Below, piece after piece: positions 57,196-64,000 of a stretch of 64,000 nt of DNA (positions are counted from its first letter, which is position 1; every line of letters starts with the position of its first letter). The position numbers were made by a program, and so were the translations under genes. This stretch comes from Xenophilus sp. Marseille-Q4582 (GTDB taxonomy: Bacteria > Pseudomonadota > Gammaproteobacteria > Burkholderiales > Burkholderiaceae_C), in NCBI RefSeq assembly GCF_916700565.1, contig NZ_CAKAKO010000003.1:310001-374000 (forward strand). Reading direction: 5' to 3'. A model generated the notes under the pieces. The model was given only the letters and a program-made list of their open reading frames with translations, did no database searches and had not been told where the DNA came from.

Positions 57196-57403
57196 ATGCC
57201 TCGGCTTCAGTGGTGCCTCACCTCGCGGAGCGGCCGGTCGTGGCCTGCCCTCCAGCATAGACCGCGATCAGGAGGGCGGGTTGCGGCCGGCAGAGCCGGG
57301 TTGGCTCGGGTCGCAGATCGATTAGATTCTGCACGATAAATCAAACCTAATGCTACTTTCCATGCACGTTCTTGCAATGGCTCTAGGGGTAGATTGGATT
57401 CTG

Positions 57404-57418
57404 TGTTATTTTTATAAC

Positions 57419-57419
<1 letters not shown>
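57404..57419. promoter_or_regulatory. Candidate AbiEi operator
   Basis: Inverted repeat TGTTAT-TTTT-ATAACA overlapping the first base of the AbiEi start codon. AbiEi antitoxins are known autoregulators that bind inverted repeats at their promoter; the position fits. The 220 bp between DUF3742 and abiEi is otherwise AT-richer than its surroundings, suggesting imported DNA. Confidence 0.4.
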
Positions 57420-60079
<2,660 letters not shown>

Positions 60080-60280
60080 GATACAAGCACCGCGCACAAG
60101 CAGTTTCTGAGCGGGCTGGCGCGCGCAGAACCGGACTGGTCGCTGGTGCAATGCCAGCACGCCGCGCAACTGCCGGCACTGCGCTGGAAGCTCGCCAATC
60201 TCGAAACCTTCCGCAAGCGCCGTCCCGACGACTTCGCAGCGCAATCCGCCGCCCTCGACACCGGCTTGGGCCAGAGCTGA
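60080..60280 (+). pseudogene. abiEii: AbiEii toxin, 3' part
   Basis: 66 codons in frame with the 5' part once the IS is removed: DTSTAHKQFLSGLARAEPDW, SLVQCQHAAQLPALRWKLAN and LETFRKRRPDDFAAQ. This is the helical C-terminus usual in AbiEii proteins. The repaired toxin would be 309 residues, a normal length. There is no start codon of its own in a sensible place. Confidence 0.88.
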
Positions 60281-60351
60281 CGAACATCCCGCAGCTTCCG
60301 GCTTGCCGGGATTGCCCCATGCCGCATTCATCGTGGCACCCGCGCAGCAGC

Positions 60352-60455
60352 GGCCCTATACCCAAAAGCTTCCGACAAAGGCCAAAGGGCTGGGAAGGGG
60401 CAAAGGAAGGGCGCCAAGGGGAAAGGCCCTATCCTGAAAAGGCCAAAAGGCGCCC
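60352..60455 (+). other. Candidate origin of transfer (oriT)
   Basis: Just before the relaxase gene. Direct repeats GGCCCTAT (60352-60359 and 60425-60432); A-rich repeats AAAGGCCAAAGGG (60377-60389) and AAAAGGCCAAAAGG (60437-60450); inverted repeat GGGCGCC/GGCGCCC (60409-60415 with 60449-60455) framing the second set. Repeats next to a relaxase gene are typical of oriT. The nick site cannot be placed. Confidence 0.45.
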
Positions 60456-60483
60456 CCGAGCAGCCCGTCATCCGGGGTTCGCC

Positions 60484-62322
60484 ATGCTCTCGCTGTTCCA
60501 GCGCAAAAGGGTGCCACCCACCGCCGGCACGCCGCCCACCTCCGCCATCGAAACTCCGAAAGGGTCGATGCGGCCGGAGTCGGCCGCATCGCTGCTGGCC
60601 ACGCCGCGCCGGCAGAAACTGCTGGAACACATCTGGCAGCGCACATCGCTCTCGCGCCGGCAGTTCGCCACGCTCTACCTCGCCCCACTGGAGCGCTACG
60701 CCGAGCTGGTCCAGCAGTTCCCGGCCTCCGAGAACCACCACCATGCCTATCCGGGCGGCATGCTGGACCACGGCCTGGAGATCGTCGCCTATGCGCTGAA
60801 GCTGCGGCAGTCATACCTGCTGCCTGCGGGCGTCACGCCAGAGGCACAGGCAGCCCAGGCCGAGGCCTGGACTGCAGGCACGGCCTACGCGGCCCTGCTG
60901 CACGACATCGGCAAGATTGCCGTCGATCTGCACGTCGAGCATGCCGACGGCAGCGTCTGGCATCCCTGGCACGGCCCGCTGCGAAAGCCCTACCGCTTCC
61001 GTTACCGAAAGGAGCGCGAGTACCGCCTGCATAGCGCCGCCACCGGGCTGCTCTACGCGCGCCTTCTCGATCGGGACATCTTCGACTGGCTCAGCGGCTA
61101 TCCCGACCTCTGGGCCGCGCTGCTGTACGTGCTGGCCGGCCAGTACGAGCACGCCGGCACGCTCGGCGAGCTGGTCGTGCAGGCCGACCAGGCATCGGTC
61201 GCCCAAGAACTCGGCTGCGATCCCAGCAAGGCGCTGGCGGCGCCCAAGCATGCGCTGCAACGCAAATTGCTCGACGGCTTGCGCTACCTGCTCAAGGAAG
61301 AATTCAAGTTGAACCAGGCCGGCCCGGCGGACGGTTGGCTGACCCAAGACGCCCTGTGGCTGGTGAGCAAGACCGTCTCCGACAAGCTGCGCGCACATCT
61401 GCTGTCGCAGGGCATCGACGGCATCCCGGCGAGCAACACGGCGGTGTTCAACGTGCTGCAGGATCACGGCATCGTGCAACCGACGCCGGATGGCAAGGCG
61501 ATCTGGAAGGCTGCCGTCACCAGCGACGCCGGCTGGTCGCACGCCTTTACCTTCCTGAAACTCTCGCCGGCGATGATCTGGGATGCCGTCGACCGGCCGG
61601 CGCCGTTCGCAGGCCGTGTGCAGGTCGAAGAGGAACAGGCGGAGCCGCCGCCGCTGGCGCCGGCGGTGGCCGATGGGCCGCGCGTGGAAGGCACCGAAGC
61701 TGCACCCGCGAGCACGGCGCCGATCGCATCCGCAGCCACGGACATCGGCGTGGCCGCGCTGCTCGACCTGCTGGGCGACACTGCTCCATCCACAGCGCCG
61801 GAGATCGCCGAGGCCGAGCCGGCCCCTTCGACCGTGCCCCCGCCGCAGATGAGCCTCGCGCCTTCCCAGGATCGCGCGGAGCCCTCCGGGGCGCACTTCA
61901 TGGCCTGGCTGAGTCAGAGCATCCAGACGCGCAAGCTCATCATCAACGACGCCAAGGCCCTGGTGCATACCGTCGCCGGTACGACCTATCTCGTCAGCCC
62001 CGGCGTGTTCCAGCGCTACGCGCAGGAGTACCTTCAAGTCGCCGCGCTGGCCAAGCAGGAGAAGCTGGAGGGGTGGCAGTGGGTACAGAAGCGCTTCGAG
62101 AAGCTGGGACAGCACCGCAAGCAGCCGAGCGGGCTGAACATCTGGACCTGCGAAGTCACGGGGCCGCGCAAGTCGCGCCGGCTGCACGGCTATCTGCTCG
62201 CCAGCCCGGAGGCGCTGTTCCGGGAGACGCCGCCAGACAACCCATACCTGCGGCTCCTCAACGAGGCCGCAAAGCGCGAAGATTCAGCCCTTGGGGGCAA
62301 GGACAACGACGATCAAGGGTAG
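60484..62322 (+). CDS. traI: MobH family relaxase TraI of PFGI-1 class ICE
   Basis: A 612-residue MobH relaxase (TIGR03760). The N-terminal TraI_2 domain carries HHHAYPGGMLDHGLE (H85-H87, H96) and the HD motif LLHDIGK (H140, D141), the signature of these metal-dependent, tyrosine-independent relaxases. Residues about 380-480 are a Pro/Ala/Glu linker. The C-terminal TraI_2_C domain (FMAWLSQSIQTRKLIINDAK, VHTVAGTTYLVSPGVFQRYA, EGWQWVQKRFEKLGQHRKQP) follows. It nicks oriT and pilots the strand through TraD. ATG 60484 matches the family start MLSLFQRKR. Confidence 0.94.
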   Translation: MLSLFQRKRVPPTAGTPPTSAIETPKGSMRPESAASLLATPRRQKLLEHIWQRTSLSRRQFATLYLAPLERYAELVQQFPASENHHHAYPGGMLDHGLEIVAYALKLRQSYLLPAGVTPEAQAAQAEAWTAGTAYAALLHDIGKIAVDLHVEHADGSVWHPWHGPLRKPYRFRYRKEREYRLHSAATGLLYARLLDRDIFDWLSGYPDLWAALLYVLAGQYEHAGTLGELVVQADQASVAQELGCDPSKALAAPKHALQRKLLDGLRYLLKEEFKLNQAGPADGWLTQDALWLVSKTVSDKLRAHLLSQGIDGIPASNTAVFNVLQDHGIVQPTPDGKAIWKAAVTSDAGWSHAFTFLKLSPAMIWDAVDRPAPFAGRVQVEEEQAEPPPLAPAVADGPRVEGTEAAPASTAPIASAATDIGVAALLDLLGDTAPSTAPEIAEAEPAPSTVPPPQMSLAPSQDRAEPSGAHFMAWLSQSIQTRKLIINDAKALVHTVAGTTYLVSPGVFQRYAQEYLQVAALAKQEKLEGWQWVQKRFEKLGQHRKQPSGLNIWTCEVTGPRKSRRLHGYLLASPEALFRETPPDNPYLRLLNEAAKREDSALGGKDNDDQG

Positions 62323-62348
62323 CCGTGCGGCCGCTGCGCAGGCCGGCT

Positions 62349-62648
62349 TCAATCCGCGGATGGGGCCGACTCTGCCAGCTTGGCTTCGGTCAGAGTCATC
62401 AAGTGGGCGGAACTGCATTTCAGCGCACGGGCGATCTTGAGGATGAGGGGGAGCGTGGGGACATGCTCGCCGCGCTCGATCTTGCCCATGTGAGACCGCT
62501 CGATGCCGGCCATGTGAGCCAGCGTTTCCTGAGCGATACCCTGGTTGGTTCTCTCTTCCCGCACGGCAGCCCCAAACGCGATGGCTGGTTCCGCTTCGTA
62601 GGTAGTGGTGCCGGTGGGGCGGCCCCTTTGGATCGAACGCTTTGGCAT
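62349..62648 (-). CDS. XRE-family HTH regulator
   Basis: 99 residues from ATG 62648. One HTH_3 domain at about 27-85: FGAAVREERTNQGIAQETLA, HMAGIERSHMGKIERGEHVP, TLPLILKIARALKCSSAHLM. The basic N-terminal arm (MPKRSIQRGRPTGT) may contact the minor groove. Convergent with traI (26 bp between stops) and divergent from the LysR-like gene, about 106 bp between starts. Probably a local repressor in the ICE end region. Confidence 0.88.
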   Translation of the reverse strand: MPKRSIQRGRPTGTTTYEAEPAIAFGAAVREERTNQGIAQETLAHMAGIERSHMGKIERGEHVPTLPLILKIARALKCSSAHLMTLTEAKLAESAPSAD

Positions 62649-62754
62649 TGCCAAGAGCGTCGAACACGGTCACGATTTAAACCACGTTAAACTTAACTCA
62701 TTCAACGGCTTCGAGATCAGTTGCCACGAGTTCACCGCCTGGGGGGAGCTGGAC

Positions 62755-63381
62755 GTGGAATCGAGTGACATCACCGCCGAAATTCGCATGGCCGTCCTCG
62801 GCGAATGGGTGCCTCCCCAGCTCGCCGACGTGCTCGCCCTGCAGCGTGCCGAAGAGCCGGAGACTCATGCCGTCCTGGCCGGATGGACAGATCCCGTTCG
62901 AGGCGCGGAGCTGCCGGGCGACGGCTTCGATTTCGCCTTGTCTGCGGTTGCCCGGCAGTGGCCTGGCTGGGTATGCGAGCCGCTGTGGCATGACACGCTG
63001 GCGGTCGCCGTGGCCAAGCGCTCCCACCTGCTGGCCTACCGTGAAGTGCCGTGCGAGGAAGTGCTCAAGCAGCCCTTGATCTGCTCGCAGTCCACGGCCG
63101 ATGAACCATGGCGCATGACCGTGCAGCGCGTGTTCGAGAACGCGCTGCAGGAGCGGGAGCAAACGGTGGAGACATTCGATGTGGCGATAACGCTGGTTGC
63201 CGCCGGGTACGGGATCGCCATTGCGCCTGCCGCGAGACTGGCGAGCTACCTACGCCGAGGCATCGCCATGCGGCCGCTGGCCGGCGCACCAATGATCGTG
63301 ATGGCTTACCTGCTCCGCCGCAACGCTACCTTGTCGGACACCCAGGCAAGATTCGCCCGCCGCGCGCGCTTGGTGTCCTGA
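62755..63381 (+). CDS. LysR substrate-binding-domain protein lacking HTH
   Basis: About 208 residues if GTG 62755 (preceded by GGGGGGAG) is the start. ATG 62788 is an alternative, and the frame is open back to about 62605. The content matches a LysR effector domain: WVCEPLWHDTLAVAVAKRSH, PLICSQSTADEPWRMTVQRV, VAITLVAAGYGIAIAPAARL. No LysR HTH is present anywhere upstream. The divergent XRE protein could supply DNA binding. It ends 50 bp before the IS5-family element. Confidence 0.7.
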   Translation: MESSDITAEIRMAVLGEWVPPQLADVLALQRAEEPETHAVLAGWTDPVRGAELPGDGFDFALSAVARQWPGWVCEPLWHDTLAVAVAKRSHLLAYREVPCEEVLKQPLICSQSTADEPWRMTVQRVFENALQEREQTVETFDVAITLVAAGYGIAIAPAARLASYLRRGIAMRPLAGAPMIVMAYLLRRNATLSDTQARFARRARLVS

Positions 63382-63431
63382 CAGAGGCGCGGGGATCGGG
63401 GTTTCGCCACGATCCCGCATTCCTGCTGCTA

Positions 63432-64000
63432 GGGTCTGTTAACACTACGTGCTAACATACTGCGCATGGAACTTACGCCTGCGCAATTCGCGCGTATCGA
63501 GGATTGCCTGCCGCGGCAGCGGGGCAATGTGTCGCTGGACAACCTTCAAGTGCTCAACGCGATCCTGTTCGTGGCCGAAAATGGCTGCAAGTGGCGGGCC
63601 CTGCCCAAGCGGTTCGGCAACTGGCACACGATCTACACGCGGATGAACCGGTGGGCCAAGGCCGGGGTCCTGGATCGGGTCTTCGAGCGCATGCAGGCCG
63701 AACAGCTGGTCCGGGTGCGGCTGGAGGCGGTCAGCCTGGACAGTACGATCGTCAAGGTCCACCCGGACGGCACCGGCGCACGAAAAAAAACGGCCCGCAG
63801 GCCATCGGCCGCTCCCGCGGAGGCTGGACCACCAAAATTCATATGGCTGCCGCGGATTCCCGCTGCGCGTTAGCCTTCTCGCTTTCGCCGGGCCAGGCGG
63901 GCGATGCCCCAGCCGGTCGCGCCCTGCTGCATGCCCTGCCACCCCTGCCCGCGCGCTGCCATCTGGTCATGGATCGCGCCTACGAGGGCAATGAAACCCG
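63432..64000 (+). mobile_element. IS5-family insertion sequence (left part; runs off window)
   Basis: The left end is at GGGTCTGTTAACACTACG, directly after CTA (63429-63431), consistent with the YTAR targets of IS5 elements. The transposase starts 34 bp inside. The right end is outside the window. Confidence 0.8.
63466..64000 (+). CDS. IS5-family transposase with programmed frameshift (3' partial)
   Basis: OrfA from ATG 63466: LTPAQFARIEDCLPRQRGNV, GCKWRALPKRFGNWHTIYTR and the first catalytic Asp in VSLDSTIVKVHPDG. Zero frame would stop at 63873. At an eight-A run (63783-63790) a -1 shift gives OrfB, NGPQAIGRSRGGWTTKIHMA, continuing to MDRAYEGNET (second Asp region) at the window edge. This is the known frameshift design of the IS427 group of IS5. 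Confidence 0.85.

Noticed and set aside
57350-57418. Upstream ATG adding 23 residues to AbiEi
   Set aside because: The extension is hydrophobic and unlike AbiEi N-termini, and the region reads better as promoter/operator with the TGTTAT/ATAACA dyad.

Overview
The window is about 64 kb of GC-rich proteobacterial DNA. It is dominated by an integrative and conjugative element (ICE) of the PFGI-1/ICEclc class, identified by its ParB family protein, STY4528- and STY4534-type replication proteins, PFL_4669, a MobH relaxase and a complete MPF-G type transfer operon. No att site, integrase or tRNA gene is visible, so the element continues beyond both ends. The host cannot be fixed from this window. 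Base composition, the IS types and a beta-proteobacterial-looking GlnRS suggest a beta- or gamma-proteobacterium, with cargo perhaps from the Comamonadaceae.

Layout. Positions 1-8231 hold the maintenance/replication block: parB (5' partial), DUF2857, an STY4528-type replication protein, a LOTUS-domain protein, PFL_4669, DUF3158, ssb and topB. Positions 8232-18858 hold a block of mostly small ICE genes: unknowns, DUF3085, an STY4534-type protein, DUF3275, a DUF6094-type N6 methyltransferase and an SNF2 helicase. Positions 19056-25041 hold transfer genes (PilL-like lipoprotein, PFL_4693, lytic transglycosylase, PFL_4695, TraD, PFL_4697). Transfer resumes at 42736-56798 (RAQPRD protein, PFL_4701 to 4706, a DsbA-like protein, RadC, PFL_4709 to 4711, a TraG_N protein) and is followed by a convergent DUF3742 gene. 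The MobH relaxase is at 60484.

Cargo. Between the PFL_4697 gene and the RAQPRD gene lie about 17.7 kb of foreign DNA: broken defence-like genes, an intact IS3-family element, a long leftward gene set and a complete glnS. The leftward set behaves as one operon with short gaps or overlaps. It encodes an AraC/RclR-like regulator, MsrA, a frameshifted redoxin, SelO, a redoxin-MsrB fusion, an alpha/beta hydrolase-OsmC fusion, DUF427, an RclA/MerA-like flavoprotein, a cytosolic sulfite-oxidase-like Mo enzyme with a ferredoxin-reductase-like partner, EgtB, EgtD, a GreA-like protein and a MOSC protein. Together these look like a mobile oxidative/reactive-chlorine stress and methionine-repair island with ergothioneine synthesis. 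A second cargo site before the relaxase gene holds an AbiE toxin-antitoxin pair whose toxin gene is cut by an IS110-family element. An IS5-family element begins at the right edge.

Non-coding signals. (1) A leader hairpin lies 20-24 nt (once 30 nt) upstream of the start codon in ten genes and one mini-ORF. Its sequence varies but its pairing is kept. (2) A larger three-stem element with compensatory base changes occurs four times, each time upstream of such a leader hairpin. (3) A 17-bp palindrome occurs three times in early-block intergenic regions. (4) A DnaA-box/palindrome/AT-rich cluster lies inside the STY4528-type replication gene and looks like a replication origin. (5) A repeat-rich candidate oriT lies directly before the relaxase gene.
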